Shown: positions 25,842 through 35,063, counted from the first letter of the stretch. The stretch is DNA of 64,000 nucleotides from Roseitalea sp. MMSF_3546 (GCF_030732865.1 NZ_JASHKB010000008.1:62001-126000); one strand, 5' to 3'. Notes: generated by a model from the sequence alone, not told the origin. Made by a program: numbers and translations.

Positions 25842-26357
25842 ATGCAAAGCGGGTCCAACACCATACGTTTCAGCGATCGCAAGGTCGCCTCGCCGGCCTT
25901 CGCCGAACTGTATGCGCAGGGCATGGCACTGGTCGAGGAGACGGCCGCCTATCTTGACGGCGAGGGGCGCAAGCAGGCCAAGGGCCTGAGCCGGGCCGCG
26001 GCCACGCTGTACGCGGCCGAATCCATGCGCCTGACCACGCGGTTGATGCAGATCGCGTCCTGGCTGCTGTTGCAGCGCGCCTTCGTCAATGGCGAGATGA
26101 CGCGCGAGCAGGTCGCCTCCGAGAAGAGCAAGATTCGCCTCGATGCCACCACCGCACATGCGGATCTGACGATCTGGCAGGATCTGCCCGAGCACTTCAA
26201 GGACCTGGTGCAGCGGTCGCTGCGCCTTCAGACGCGGGTGCAGCGGATGGATGCCGATCTGTCGTCGAACCCGCTGGAGGCCGACGCCGTGGACGGGGGG
26301 GACAACCCGGTCAACGCGCAGATCAACCTGCTCAAGACCGCCTTCGGCGACCGCTGA
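25842..26357 (+). CDS. rcdA: Protease adaptor RcdA (DUF1465), regulator of CtrA degradation
   Basis: RcdA bridges ClpXP-CpdR to substrates such as CtrA at the G1-S transition in Caulobacter. The 171-residue protein has the family length and typical helical motifs: AELYAQGMALVEETAAYLDGEGRKQAKGL, AESMRLTTRLMQIASWLLLQRAFVNGEMT and LPEHFKDLVQRSLRLQTRVQRMD. The C-terminal tail is acidic and probably disordered. The ATG at 25842 is chosen over 25776 because it matches the family N-terminus. A CtrA box lies upstream. The assignment is from recalled family resemblance. Confidence 0.8.
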   Translation: MQSGSNTIRFSDRKVASPAFAELYAQGMALVEETAAYLDGEGRKQAKGLSRAAATLYAAESMRLTTRLMQIASWLLLQRAFVNGEMTREQVASEKSKIRLDATTAHADLTIWQDLPEHFKDLVQRSLRLQTRVQRMDADLSSNPLEADAVDGGDNPVNAQINLLKTAFGDR

Positions 26358-26487
26358 CCGCCTGCCGGCCGCCTGCGCGGCGACAACCGCCGGGCAAGAA
26401 ACTCGTGCAATCCTCCAGCCGTGATGGCATAGCTTGAGGCGGGCACCGCTTTGCGGTCCGGGGGCAGATGCGGCAGGTGAGGGTTTC

Positions 26488-27840
26488 ATGACACGACGCT
26501 ATTTCGGCACGGATGGCATTCGCGGCACCGCCAACACGCTGCCCATGACACCGGAAATCGCCATGAAGGTCGGCATGGCGGCGGGCGTGGCCTTCCAGCG
26601 CGGCAAGCATCGCCACAGGGTCGTGATCGGCAAGGATACGCGGCTTTCGGGCTACATGATCGAAAACGCGCTTGTCGCCGGGTTCACCGCCGCCGGGATG
26701 GACGTTTTCCTGCTCGGGCCGGTTCCCACGCCCGGGGTCGCCATGCTCACGCGGTCGCTGCGTGCCGATATCGGCGTGATGATCTCGGCCTCGCACAACC
26801 CGTTCCAGGACAATGGAATCAAGCTGTTCGGACCCGACGGCTTCAAGCTGTCCGATGCCATCGAATCGCGGATCGAGCGGCATATGGGCGAGGATCTGAC
26901 CGCGAAGATGGCGCGGCCGGGCGACATCGGTCGGGCCAAGCGCGTGGACGGCGATCTTTACCGCTACATCGAATTCGCCAAGCGCACATTCCCGCGCCAG
27001 ATGAGCCTTTCCGGGCTGCGCGTGGTCGTCGATTGTGCCAACGGGGCTGCCTACAAGGCCGCCCCCGCCGCGTTGTGGGAACTTGGCGCCGATGTCGTTG
27101 CGATCAACGACAAGCCGAACGGGCTGAACATCAATCTCGATTGCGGGTCGACCAATCCCAACACGCTGCGCGCCAAGGTCAACGAGGTGCGCGCCGATCT
27201 GGGCATTGCGCTGGACGGCGATGCCGACAGGGTGCTGGTGGTCGACGAGAAGGGCACGATCATCGACGGCGACCAGCTCATGGCGATGATCGCCGAGGAC
27301 TGGCAGCGCGCCGAATTGCTGCGCGGCGAGGGGATCGTCGCGACGGTGATGTCCAATCTGGGGCTCGAGCGCTTCCTGGCCGCGCAGGGTCTGGCGCTGG
27401 CCCGCACCAAGGTCGGCGACCGCTATGTCGTCGAACACATGCGCGCGCACGGCTACAATGTCGGCGGCGAGCAGTCCGGCCACATCATCCTGAGCGACTA
27501 TGCGACCACCGGCGACGGGCTGATCAGCGCGCTGCAGGTCATGGCCTGCATCGTGCAGAGCGGCATGACGGCGAGCGAAGCGTGCGCCAAGTTCGAACCG
27601 GTTCCGCAAGTGCTCAAGAATGTGCGCTTTGCGGGCGGCAAGCCGCTGGAGGACGAACGGGTCAAGAAGGCGGTCGATGCGGCGCGCGAACGGCTGGGCA
27701 ATGCTGGGCGCGTGCTGATTCGTCCCTCGGGGACCGAGCCCCTGATCCGCGTGATGGCCGAGGGCGACGATCCGATCGTCGTCGAAAGCGTGGTCGACGA
27801 CATCATCGGGATCATCGGCGAACTGCGACCGGCGGCCTGA
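26488..27840 (+). CDS. glmM: Phosphoglucosamine mutase GlmM
   Basis: GlmM converts glucosamine-6-phosphate to glucosamine-1-phosphate for peptidoglycan and LPS precursors. The 450-residue protein has YFGTDGIRG at the N-terminus, the phosphoserine loop [17 protein letters not shown], metal loop ALDGDADR, substrate loop GGEQSGH and phosphate-binding [12 protein letters not shown]. The ATG at 26488 follows GAGGG. In many Hyphomicrobiales glmM directly follows ftsH. Here about 11 kb separate them, so the ancestral order has been opened. Confidence 0.97.
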   Translation: MTRRYFGTDGIRGTANTLPMTPEIAMKVGMAAGVAFQRGKHRHRVVIGKDTRLSGYMIENALVAGFTAAGMDVFLLGPVPTPGVAMLTRSLRADIGVMISASHNPFQDNGIKLFGPDGFKLSDAIESRIERHMGEDLTAKMARPGDIGRAKRVDGDLYRYIEFAKRTFPRQMSLSGLRVVVDCANGAAYKAAPAALWELGADVVAINDKPNGLNINLDCGSTNPNTLRAKVNEVRADLGIALDGDADRVLVVDEKGTIIDGDQLMAMIAEDWQRAELLRGEGIVATVMSNLGLERFLAAQGLALARTKVGDRYVVEHMRAHGYNVGGEQSGHIILSDYATTGDGLISALQVMACIVQSGMTASEACAKFEPVPQVLKNVRFAGGKPLEDERVKKAVDAARERLGNAGRVLIRPSGTEPLIRVMAEGDDPIVVESVVDDIIGIIGELRPAA

Positions 27841-27892
27841 GACGCGCCGCGCAGGCTGCCCGACGGTTGCAATTCGTGGTAAACCGGCACGG

Positions 27893-27907
27893 TTAAGCCC
27901 ACTTTAA
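27893..27907 (+). promoter_or_regulatory. CtrA box 3 upstream of the outer-membrane protein gene
   Basis: TTAA (27893-27896), seven bases, TTAA (27904-27907) followed by C gives the complete TTAA-N7-TTAAC consensus. It lies about 75 bp before the coding start at 27984 and is preceded by the glmM stop, so cell-cycle control of this surface protein is plausible. Confidence 0.65.
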
Positions 27908-27983
27908 CCTTTGTGGTTAATGCTCCAACCAAGCGAGCTGAAACCCGCAGTTGAACGCGTGCGGGCCGTTTGGGGAAGAGAGC

Positions 27984-28856
27984 ATGAAGAATGCAGCAGT
28001 GAAACTTGCGGCGCCCGCTGCCATCATCGCGGCCATGGGCGTTACGGCGCAGGCGGCGGACGTGGCCGAGCCCGTCATCTACGAAAAGCCGGTCTACCAC
28101 GTTCCCGAAGTCGTGCCTGAAAAGGTATCGGGGTGGTACATTCGCGGCGATATCGGCTATGCGTGGAACGATTTCCGCGGGGCCGACTATGTCACCTACG
28201 GGCATGCGGGCGGCTCGAACCACCTGTTCGGCGATCTGAAGGGTTCGTTCAGCATCGGCGGCGGCATCGGCTACCAGATCAACCACAATTTCCGCACCGA
28301 CGTGACGCTGGACTACACGTTCAAGACCGATTTCGACGGCTATACGATCGGCACGTGTACGCCGCTCGGCGGCGGGGCGCCCGAAGAGTGCATGTCGACC
28401 GACGAGAGCGCGTTCGATGCCTGGACGGTGCTCGCCAATGCCTATGTCGATCTGGGCACCTATTCGGGCGTGACCCCGTATGTGGGCGCGGGCATCGGCG
28501 GCGCCTATGTGCGCTGGCACGATCTGGAGAACACGATCGGGCCCGGCTACGATCAGTCCGGAACCGTCACCCATGAGGGAAGCGCGAGCTGGCGTTTTGC
28601 CTATGCGCTGATGGCGGGCGTGTCGATCGAGGCGACCAAGAAGCTGGCGATCGATCTGGGCTATCGCTATCGCCATATCCACCAGGGCGAAATGTTCAAA
28701 TATGCCGATCATGCCGGTCCGGGCTGGGACAACGGCATTCGCAGCCACGAGGTCCGTGCCGGCCTGCGCTACAAGCTCGGTGGCGGCGACCATTACGAAC
28801 CGCCCTACGAGCCGCCCTACAAGCCCCCCTATCACCCGCCGAAGATCTACAAATAG
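27984..28856 (+). CDS. Outer-membrane beta-barrel protein with Pro-Tyr-rich C-terminal tail
   Basis: The 290-residue protein has a signal peptide ending TAQAAD. An 8-stranded OmpA/Omp25-like barrel follows (GWYIRGDIGYAWNDF, FSIGGGIGYQINHNFRTDVTLDY, TPYVGAGIGGAYVRW, IDLGYRYRHI, HEVRAGLRYKLG). Rhizobial RopB/Omp25-type proteins normally end at the last aromatic of the barrel. This one continues with a run of E/K/H-PPY repeats ending PPKIYK, which should be exposed beyond the barrel. Function is structural or unknown. A CtrA box is upstream and a symmetric terminator follows. Confidence 0.82.
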   Translation: MKNAAVKLAAPAAIIAAMGVTAQAADVAEPVIYEKPVYHVPEVVPEKVSGWYIRGDIGYAWNDFRGADYVTYGHAGGSNHLFGDLKGSFSIGGGIGYQINHNFRTDVTLDYTFKTDFDGYTIGTCTPLGGGAPEECMSTDESAFDAWTVLANAYVDLGTYSGVTPYVGAGIGGAYVRWHDLENTIGPGYDQSGTVTHEGSASWRFAYALMAGVSIEATKKLAIDLGYRYRHIHQGEMFKYADHAGPGWDNGIRSHEVRAGLRYKLGGGDHYEPPYEPPYKPPYHPPKIYK

Positions 28857-28870
28857 GCGGCAAGGTTCGA

Positions 28871-28903
28871 CAAAAGGCCCGGTGCGATGCGCCGGGCCTT
28901 TTG
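28871..28903. terminator. Symmetric terminator hairpin after the outer-membrane protein gene
   Basis: CAAAAGGCCCGG (28871-28882) and CCGGGCCTTTTG (28892-28903) are perfect complements with a 9-base loop. The T-run inside the right arm makes it an intrinsic terminator, usable in both directions. Confidence 0.85.
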
Positions 28904-28924
28904 GCGCTGTCATGGAACTATGGC

Positions 28925-28953
28925 TTGACCGCCACTTCGCACGGGACTAGTTG
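28925..28953 (+). promoter_or_regulatory. Probable promoter of the serC leader
   Basis: TTGACC (28925-28930) and TAGTTG (28948-28953) are 17 bases apart. The implied start near 28960 lies just before the first hairpin of the leader RNA. The -10 match is only moderate. Confidence 0.4.
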
Positions 28954-28959
28954 CGTCGG

Positions 28960-29007
28960 CGGGACACCTCTCCCCAACGAGAGGCAGCTATCTGAAAGGG
29001 TAGAAAC
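28960..29007 (+). ncRNA. serC-type leader RNA motif (two hairpins before serC)
   Basis: Two small hairpins lie directly before the serC ATG at 29008: CCTCTC/GAGAGG (28967-28984, loop CCCAAC) and CTATC/GGTAG (28988-29003). The second holds the ribosome-binding GAAAGG in its loop. This is the arrangement of the serC RNA motif described by comparative genomics upstream of serC-serA in alphaproteobacteria. Its ligand, if any, is unknown. Assignment is from structure and position and should be checked against the Rfam model. Confidence 0.6.
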
Positions 29008-30186
29008 ATGACAGCTGACCCCGCCAAGCCGGACGTGCGTCCGGCCAATATCCGTTTTTCCTCAGGTCCTTGCGCGAAGCGCCCCGGCTGGTCGGCCGGC
29101 GCCCTCGACACCGGTGCACTGGGACGCTCGCACCGGTCCAAGATCGGCAAGGGCAAGCTCAAGCAGGCCATCGACCTGACGCGGCAAGTCCTTGGCGTGC
29201 CCGAAGATTACCGAATCGGCATCGTGCCGGCCTCCGATACCGGCGCGGTCGAGATGGCCATGTGGTCCATGCTCGGCGCGCGCGGGGTCGACCTGCTCGC
29301 CTGGGAGAGCTTCGGCGCGGGATGGGTGACCGATGCGCTCAAGCAGCTCAAGCTCGACGACGCCCGGGTGTTCCAGGCGCCCTATGGCGAACTTCCCGAC
29401 CTTGCGCAGGTCGACTTCGATCGCGACGTGGTCTTCACCTGGAACGGCACCACTTCGGGCGTACGCGTGCCGGACGCCGGTTTCATCCCCGCCGACCGCC
29501 AGGGCCTGACGATCTGCGATGCCACGTCGGCGGCGTTCGCCCAGCGGCTTGATTTCTCCAAGCTCGATGTGACGACGTTCTCCTGGCAGAAGGTGCTGGG
29601 CGGCGAGGGCGGCCATGGCGTCCTCATCCTGTCGCCGCGCGCGGTCGAACGGCTCGAAAGCTACACCCCGCCGCGTCCGTTGCCGAAGATCTTCCGGCTG
29701 ACCAAGGGCGGCAAGCTGATCGAGGGCATCTTCGAGGGTGCGACGATCAACACGCCCTCCATGCTGTGCGTGGAAGACTATCTGGACGCGCTTGGCTGGG
29801 CGCGGTCGATCGGCGGGCTCGAGGTGCTGATCGCACGGGCGGACGCCAACCTGGCGGTCATCGAGGACTTCGTCGAAGGCAATGACTGGCTCGAGAACCT
29901 CGCCGCCGATCCGGCAACCCGGTCGAACACTTCGGTGTGCCTGAAGATCGTCGATCCGGACGTGACCGCACTCGACGGCGAAGGTCAGGCGGCCTTCGCC
30001 AAGGGCATGGTCTCGCTGCTCGAGGCGGAAGGGGCGGCGCTGGACATCGGTGCCTATCGCGACGCGCCTCCGGGCCTGCGCATCTGGGCCGGCGGCACCG
30101 TCGAAAAATCCGACCTCGAAGCGCTGATGCCCTGGCTCGCCTGGGCGTTCGCGGCGCAGAAGTCGTCGCTGAAAAAGGCGGCCTAA
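29008..30186 (+). CDS. serC: Phosphoserine aminotransferase SerC
   Basis: SerC is a PLP enzyme that turns 3-phosphohydroxypyruvate into phosphoserine, the second step of serine synthesis. The 392-residue protein is of the alphaproteobacterial/archaeal-like type: [43 protein letters not shown], a PLP aspartate in [12 protein letters not shown] and the PLP lysine in [21 protein letters not shown]. It precedes serA, which performs the first step. An inverted-repeat element has inserted between the two genes without separating them by a terminator. Confidence 0.95.
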   Translation: MTADPAKPDVRPANIRFSSGPCAKRPGWSAGALDTGALGRSHRSKIGKGKLKQAIDLTRQVLGVPEDYRIGIVPASDTGAVEMAMWSMLGARGVDLLAWESFGAGWVTDALKQLKLDDARVFQAPYGELPDLAQVDFDRDVVFTWNGTTSGVRVPDAGFIPADRQGLTICDATSAAFAQRLDFSKLDVTTFSWQKVLGGEGGHGVLILSPRAVERLESYTPPRPLPKIFRLTKGGKLIEGIFEGATINTPSMLCVEDYLDALGWARSIGGLEVLIARADANLAVIEDFVEGNDWLENLAADPATRSNTSVCLKIVDPDVTALDGEGQAAFAKGMVSLLEAEGAALDIGAYRDAPPGLRIWAGGTVEKSDLEALMPWLAWAFAAQKSSLKKAA

Positions 30187-30201
30187 TCTCTGACTTCTCT
30201 G

Positions 30202-30345
30202 CCCCTTACCCTCACCCTCTCCCCGCACGCGGGGAGAGGGAGACCTCGGCATCGCACCAAAGGCGCCACGAAAACCGCGAAGGCGGACGAGCGGGCGGTG
30301 CGGTTCGCGACCCCTCTCCCCGCGTGCGGGGAGAGGGTGAGGGGC
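30202..30345. repeat. MITE-like element B between serC and serA
   Basis: Two 32-bp perfect inverted copies (30209-30240 and 30312-30343) frame a 71-bp centre. Each copy is itself a hairpin built on CTCTCCCCGC/GCGGGGAGAG. The element has the same architecture as element A (20801-20954) and shares a sequence (AGACCT-n-GGCA) just inside the left end, so the two look like one family. It must be transcribed within the serC-serA message. Confidence 0.8.
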
Positions 30346-30382
30346 GGATGCTGAACCCGTTTCCAGATTGAGGACAACACCC

Positions 30383-31978
30383 GTGACCAAACCCCGTGTA
30401 CTCGTCTCCGACAAGCTGTCTCCCACCGCCGTGACGATCTTCAAGGATCGCGGCATCGACGTCGACTTCCAGCCGGACCTGGGCAAGGACAAGGACCGGC
30501 TGCTGCAGGTGATCGGCGATTATGACGGCCTTGCCATCCGCTCGGCCACCAAGGTCACCGAAAAGATCATCGATGCGGCCGACCGGCTGAAGGTCGTCGG
30601 CCGCGCCGGCATCGGCGTCGACAATGTCGACATCCCCGCCGCTTCGCGCCGCGGCATCATCGTCATGAACACGCCGTTCGGCAATTCGATCACCACGGCC
30701 GAGCACGCCATCTCGCTGATGCTGGCGCTGGCGCGGCAGATACCGGCCGCCGACATCTCCACGCGTTCGGGCAAGTGGGAGAAGTCCAAGTTCATGGGCG
30801 TGGAAATCACCGGCAAGACGCTGGGCGTGATCGGCTGCGGAAACATCGGCTCGGTCGTCGCGAACCGCGCGGTCGGCCTGAAGATGCGTGTCGTGGCCTT
30901 CGACCCGTTCCTGTCGCAGGACCGGGCGAACGAGCTGGGTGTGGAAAAGGTCGAACTGGACGAGCTGTTCTCGCGCGCCGACTTCATCACGCTGCACACG
31001 CCGCTGACCGACAAGACCCGCAACATCGTCAATGCCGAAGCGATCGCGAAAATGAAGGACGGCGTGCGCATCATCAACTGCGCGCGCGGCGGGCTCGTGG
31101 TCGAGGCCGACCTGGCCGAGGCGCTCAGATCGGGCAAGGTGGCCGGCGCCGGCATCGACGTCTTCGAGGTCGAGCCGGCGACCGAGAACGCGCTGTTCGA
31201 CCTGCCCAATGTCGTGTGCACGCCGCATCTGGGCGCCTCGACCACCGAGGCGCAGGAAAATGTGGCGCTGCACGTCGCCGAGCAGATGAGCGACTATCTG
31301 ATCAACGGCGCGGTGACCAACGCGATCAACATGCCCTCGATCACCGCCGAAGAGGCACCGGTGCTCAAGCCATTCGTCAAGCTCGCCGAGGTGCTGGGCA
31401 GCTTTGTCGGACAGGTCACCGAATCGGCGATCCTCGAGGTCGAGATCGTCTATGACGGCATGGTGGCCGATCTGAACACCAAGGCGCTGACGAGCGCGGC
31501 GCTGGCCGGCCTCATCCGGCCGCAGGTCAATGACGTGAACATGGTCTCGGCGCCGATCATGGTGAAGGAGCGCGGCGTGATCGTCTCGGAGATCAAGCGC
31601 GACAAGTCGCGCGTCTATGACGGGTTCATCGAAATGCGCGTGCGCACGGCCAACCAGACCCGCTCGGTGGCGGGCACCATCTTCGCCGACGGCAAGCCGC
31701 GCTTCATCCAGATCAAGGGCATCCATCTAGACGCGGAGATCGGCCGCAACATGGTCTATACGACAAACAACGACGTGCCGGGCATCATCGGCATTCTGGG
31801 CACGACCTTCGGCGAGAACGGCGTGAACATCGCCAACTTCCAGCTCGGCCGCAATCGGCCCGGCGGCGACGCGATCGCGCTGTTGTATGTCGACGAACCG
31901 GTTCGGCAGCACGTGCTCGACCAGGTGCGCCAGTATCCGGAAATCCTGTCGGCCAAGCCGCTGGTCTTCGATGTGTGA
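30383..31978 (+). CDS. serA: D-3-phosphoglycerate dehydrogenase SerA (long form with ACT domain)
   Basis: SerA oxidises 3-phosphoglycerate with NAD, the first step of serine synthesis. The 531-residue protein has the long form: catalytic part with GRAGIGVDNVDIPAA and RGIIVMNTPFGNS, NAD loop GKTLGVIGCGNIGSVVA, HTPLTDKTRNIVN, CARGGLVVEADLAEAL and the catalytic His in CTPHLGASTTEAQENVA. An intervening domain and a C-terminal ACT domain (VPGIIGILGTTFGENGVNIANFQLGR) follow. The GTG at 30383 is used because GAGGA lies about 9 bases before it; a TTG 15 bases upstream overlaps that site. Confidence 0.96.
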   Translation: MTKPRVLVSDKLSPTAVTIFKDRGIDVDFQPDLGKDKDRLLQVIGDYDGLAIRSATKVTEKIIDAADRLKVVGRAGIGVDNVDIPAASRRGIIVMNTPFGNSITTAEHAISLMLALARQIPAADISTRSGKWEKSKFMGVEITGKTLGVIGCGNIGSVVANRAVGLKMRVVAFDPFLSQDRANELGVEKVELDELFSRADFITLHTPLTDKTRNIVNAEAIAKMKDGVRIINCARGGLVVEADLAEALRSGKVAGAGIDVFEVEPATENALFDLPNVVCTPHLGASTTEAQENVALHVAEQMSDYLINGAVTNAINMPSITAEEAPVLKPFVKLAEVLGSFVGQVTESAILEVEIVYDGMVADLNTKALTSAALAGLIRPQVNDVNMVSAPIMVKERGVIVSEIKRDKSRVYDGFIEMRVRTANQTRSVAGTIFADGKPRFIQIKGIHLDAEIGRNMVYTTNNDVPGIIGILGTTFGENGVNIANFQLGRNRPGGDAIALLYVDEPVRQHVLDQVRQYPEILSAKPLVFDV

Positions 31979-32057
31979 TCCGTGTTCGACCGGCGAACCT
32001 TGCCTTCACAGGGACTGATCGATTGCCGGGGCATTGCGCGCGCTGTATGATGGCGCC

Positions 32058-32348
32058 ATGATCGAAGTGCGCAAGACGGCGGTCTTCGAAAAATGGTACG
32101 CCGGCTTGCGCGATGTTCAAGCGAGGGTCCGGATCGATGCCCGGATCGATCGCATCGGCCTTGGCAACTTCGGAGATGCCAAGTCGGTGGGATCGGGGGT
32201 GATGGAGTTGCGGCTCACGTTCGGACCCGGCTATCGGCTCTACTTCACGCGCCGACACGGCAAGGCCGTCGTGCTCTTGTGTGGCGGTGACAAGGGATCC
32301 CAGCGCAGTGACATCGAGATGGCGAAGCGGCTAGCAAAGGAGCTCTGA
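32058..32348 (+). CDS. RelE/HigB-like toxin (phage Gp49-like, addiction killer family)
   Basis: The 96-residue basic protein shows the family pattern of chromosomal RelE-type killers: TAVFEKWYAGLRDVQARVRIDARIDRIGLGNFGDAKSVGSGVMELRL, then GPGYRLYFTRRHGKAVVLLCGGDKGSQRSDIEMAKRLAKEL. Such proteins cleave mRNA on the ribosome. The toxin comes first and its antitoxin starts on the next base after the stop, the HigBA-like order. The ATG at 32058 is chosen as the conserved start. Confidence 0.85.
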   Translation: MIEVRKTAVFEKWYAGLRDVQARVRIDARIDRIGLGNFGDAKSVGSGVMELRLTFGPGYRLYFTRRHGKAVVLLCGGDKGSQRSDIEMAKRLAKEL

Positions 32349-32633
32349 ATGGTCCTGGAAACCACCCGGTGGGATACGGCAGAAAATCTCCGGTCGCCTG
32401 AATATGTTGCGGCCTATCTCGAAGTGGTGTTCGAAGAGGGCGATCCGGCACATATTGCGCTGGCGCTCGACAACGTGGCTCGCTCCGAGGGGCTCGCCGA
32501 GATCGCCCGCAAGGCCGGGGTGTCCCGCGAGGAGCTTGCCGCGGCGCTGACCGACGATGGCGACCCCAGATTGAGCACGTTCATCGGCGTGATGAAGGCG
32601 CTCGGTCTGCGAATCGTCGCTGAGGCCGCCTGA
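32349..32633 (+). CDS. HigA-like antitoxin (addiction module antidote, XRE-type)
   Basis: The 94-residue protein follows the toxin stop directly (TGAATG). It has RSPEYVAAYLEVVFEEGDPAHIALALDNVARSEGLAEIARKAGVSREELAAALTDDGDPRLSTFIGVMKALGLRI, the pattern of addiction-module antidotes paired with this RelE-like family. The Helix-turn-helix part is around IARKAGVSREELAAAL. It should neutralise the upstream toxin and repress the pair. This is the third toxin-antitoxin pair in the window. Confidence 0.87.
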   Translation: MVLETTRWDTAENLRSPEYVAAYLEVVFEEGDPAHIALALDNVARSEGLAEIARKAGVSREELAAALTDDGDPRLSTFIGVMKALGLRIVAEAA

Positions 32634-32663
32634 ATAGCCGGCCCGTCCGGGGCCGGGCGATCG

Positions 32664-33593
32664 CTACTTGCCCGGTGGCCGGGCGGCGGAGGCCCTGCGC
32701 TCGGCCAGCCAGATGCCGCCGATCACCAGAACCATGGCAAGGGCATGGTGCAGCCCGAACACCTCGCCCAGGATGGCGATCGCCAGCAGCGTGCCGAGCA
32801 CGGGCACCAGGTTGACGAACAGCCCGGCCCGGTTCGAGCCGATCATGTCGACGCCGCCAATGTAGAAGACCTGGGCGATGATCGCGGGAAAGATCGCCGC
32901 ATAAAGGATGACCAGCCAGCCCTGCGCGGTGGGCGCGATGCCCTGCGGCGAGCGCAACTCGATGAAGGCGAAGGGGAAGGAGACGACCATCGCCGAAAAG
33001 GCCATGACGACCATCATCGTCTTCCAGTGCAGTTCGGGCTTGTAGCGCAGGCCGACCGAATAGCCCGCATAGACCAGGCAGGCGAGCAGCATGAACGCGT
33101 CGCCCCGGTTGATCTCGAGGGCGAGCAGGCGCGCCAGGCTGCCATTGGAGGCAACCATGGCCACGCCGACGAGCGACATGACGAAGCCGACCATCTGGCC
33201 GGGCGTCACCCGCATCCTGAAGATCAGGAAGTTCAGGATGAAGATGAACATCGGGATGGCCGCCTGCTCGATGGCGATGTTGATCGCCGATGTATGGTTG
33301 GCGGCGACGTAGAACAGCACGTTGAACGTCGCAAATCCGGTCGCGCCGTAGGCGAACAGCGGCGGCAGGCGCGGCAGGGCGGCATGGCGTTCGCGCCAGA
33401 ACTGGCGGCCGCCAATGGCCAGCATGATCGAAAAGGCGATCACCCAGCGCAGAGCCGTCAGCGTCATCGGCGAGACCTCGCCCACGGCCAGCTTGCCGGC
33501 CACCGCATTGCCTCCCCAGAACAGGGAGGTGAAGAAGAGCAGGACATAGGCGAACTGGGACCCGGCGGGCGCGGGCTTGCGGGCGGCTGACAT
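32664..33593 (-). CDS. DMT-family (EamA) transporter
   Basis: The 309-residue protein is a ten-TM drug/metabolite transporter with two EamA repeats. The first runs from about residue 15 (YVLLFFTSLFWGGNAVAGKLAVGEVSP) and the second from near residue 160 (GDAFMLLACLVYAGYSVGL), ending with GSNRAGLFVNLVPVLGTLLAIAILGEVFG. The direction and substrate are unknown; relatives export amino acids or other metabolites. The ATG at 33593 is preferred because the 11-residue longer form adds an unlikely leader. It is convergent with the HigA-like gene and divergent from purA. Confidence 0.85.
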   Translation of the reverse strand: MSAARKPAPAGSQFAYVLLFFTSLFWGGNAVAGKLAVGEVSPMTLTALRWVIAFSIMLAIGGRQFWRERHAALPRLPPLFAYGATGFATFNVLFYVAANHTSAINIAIEQAAIPMFIFILNFLIFRMRVTPGQMVGFVMSLVGVAMVASNGSLARLLALEINRGDAFMLLACLVYAGYSVGLRYKPELHWKTMMVVMAFSAMVVSFPFAFIELRSPQGIAPTAQGWLVILYAAIFPAIIAQVFYIGGVDMIGSNRAGLFVNLVPVLGTLLAIAILGEVFGLHHALAMVLVIGGIWLAERRASAARPPGK

Positions 33594-33764
33594 GGCGTCT
33601 CCGGCTGATCGGCGGCTGGCGCCCACGCCATGACCCGTGGCCCCCCGGTATTTCCAGGGAAAAAACCGGCCGCTGACATGGTTGCCGCTTGCGGCTATCG
33701 CACTTTCGCCGCAGCAGGGCTATAGACGCCGCGAAAAAGGGCTGAAGGCTGGGGAGTATCGTGC

Positions 33765-35063
33765 ATGGCCAACGTCGTGGTCGTCGGCTCGCAATGGGGC
33801 GACGAGGGCAAGGGCAAGATCGTCGACTGGCTGTCGGAGCGCGCCGATGTCGTGGTGCGGTTCCAGGGCGGGCACAATGCCGGCCATACGCTGGTGGTCG
33901 ATGGCAAGACCTACAAGCTCTCGCTGCTGCCTTCGGGCGTTGTCCGGGGCGGCAAGATGAGCGTGATCGGCAATGGCGTGGTGTTCGACCCGCACGCCTT
34001 CGTCGACGAACTGGACCGGCTGCGCGGTCAGGGCGTGGCGATCACGCCGGACAATCTGCGCATTGCCGAGAACACCGCGCTGATCCTTTCGGTGCATCGC
34101 GAACTGGACGGGCTGCGCGAGGACGCCGCCTCCAATTCGGGCACAAGGATCGGCACGACGCGGCGCGGCATCGGGCCGGCCTATGAGGACAAGGTCGGCC
34201 GCCGCGCCATCCGCGTGATGGACCTCAAGAACCTCGACAGCCTCGGCGCCAAGGTGGACCGCCTGCTGACACACCACAACGCGCTCCGGCGCGGGCTGGG
34301 CCAGCCCGAGATCGGCCATGGCGACATAATGGAGGAACTGTCGAGCGTGGCCGAGGCGATCCTGCCCTATGTCGACAAGGTCTGGAAGGTGCTCGACGAG
34401 AAGCGCCGCGCCGGGGCCCGCATCCTGTTCGAGGGTGCCCAGGGCACGTTTCTGGACATCGATCACGGCACCTATCCGTTCGTGACCTCGTCGAACACCG
34501 TCGCCGGGCAGGCGGCGACCGGGGCGGGGCTCGGACCCGGCGCGATCGGCTATGTGCTGGGCATCACCAAGGCCTATACGACGCGCGTCGGCGAGGGGCC
34601 GTTCCCGACCGAGCAGGACAATGCGGTCGGTCGGCATCTGGGCGAGCGCGGGCACGAGTTCGGCGTCGTCACGGGCCGCAAGCGCCGCTGCGGGTGGTTC
34701 GACGCGGTGATGGTGCGCCAGGCGGTGGCGGTCAACGGCATCACCGGCATCGCGCTGACCAAGCTCGACGTGCTCGACGGCATGGAGCAGATCCGGGTCT
34801 GCGTGGGCTATGAACTCGATGGCGAGCGGATCGATTACCTGCCCGGCAGCCAGGGCGCGCAGGCGCGCCTCGAGCCGGTCTACGAGACGCTCGAGGGCTG
34901 GCAGGGCACCACCGCCGGCGCGCGCTCGTGGAACGATCTTCCCGCCCAGGCGGTCAAATATGTCCGCCATATCGAAGAACTGATCGGCGCACCGGTGGCG
35001 CTGTTGTCGACATCGCCGGAGCGCGACGACACCATACTTGTGACCGACCCGTTTCAAGTCTAG
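33765..35063 (+). CDS. purA: Adenylosuccinate synthetase PurA
   Basis: PurA joins aspartate to IMP with GTP in AMP synthesis. The 432-residue protein has the GTP loop [15 protein letters not shown], the His in [48 protein letters not shown] and [12 protein letters not shown]. It is full length and has no insertions. The next gene follows after 39 bp on the same strand. Confidence 0.97.
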   Translation: MANVVVVGSQWGDEGKGKIVDWLSERADVVVRFQGGHNAGHTLVVDGKTYKLSLLPSGVVRGGKMSVIGNGVVFDPHAFVDELDRLRGQGVAITPDNLRIAENTALILSVHRELDGLREDAASNSGTRIGTTRRGIGPAYEDKVGRRAIRVMDLKNLDSLGAKVDRLLTHHNALRRGLGQPEIGHGDIMEELSSVAEAILPYVDKVWKVLDEKRRAGARILFEGAQGTFLDIDHGTYPFVTSSNTVAGQAATGAGLGPGAIGYVLGITKAYTTRVGEGPFPTEQDNAVGRHLGERGHEFGVVTGRKRRCGWFDAVMVRQAVAVNGITGIALTKLDVLDGMEQIRVCVGYELDGERIDYLPGSQGAQARLEPVYETLEGWQGTTAGARSWNDLPAQAVKYVRHIEELIGAPVALLSTSPERDDTILVTDPFQV

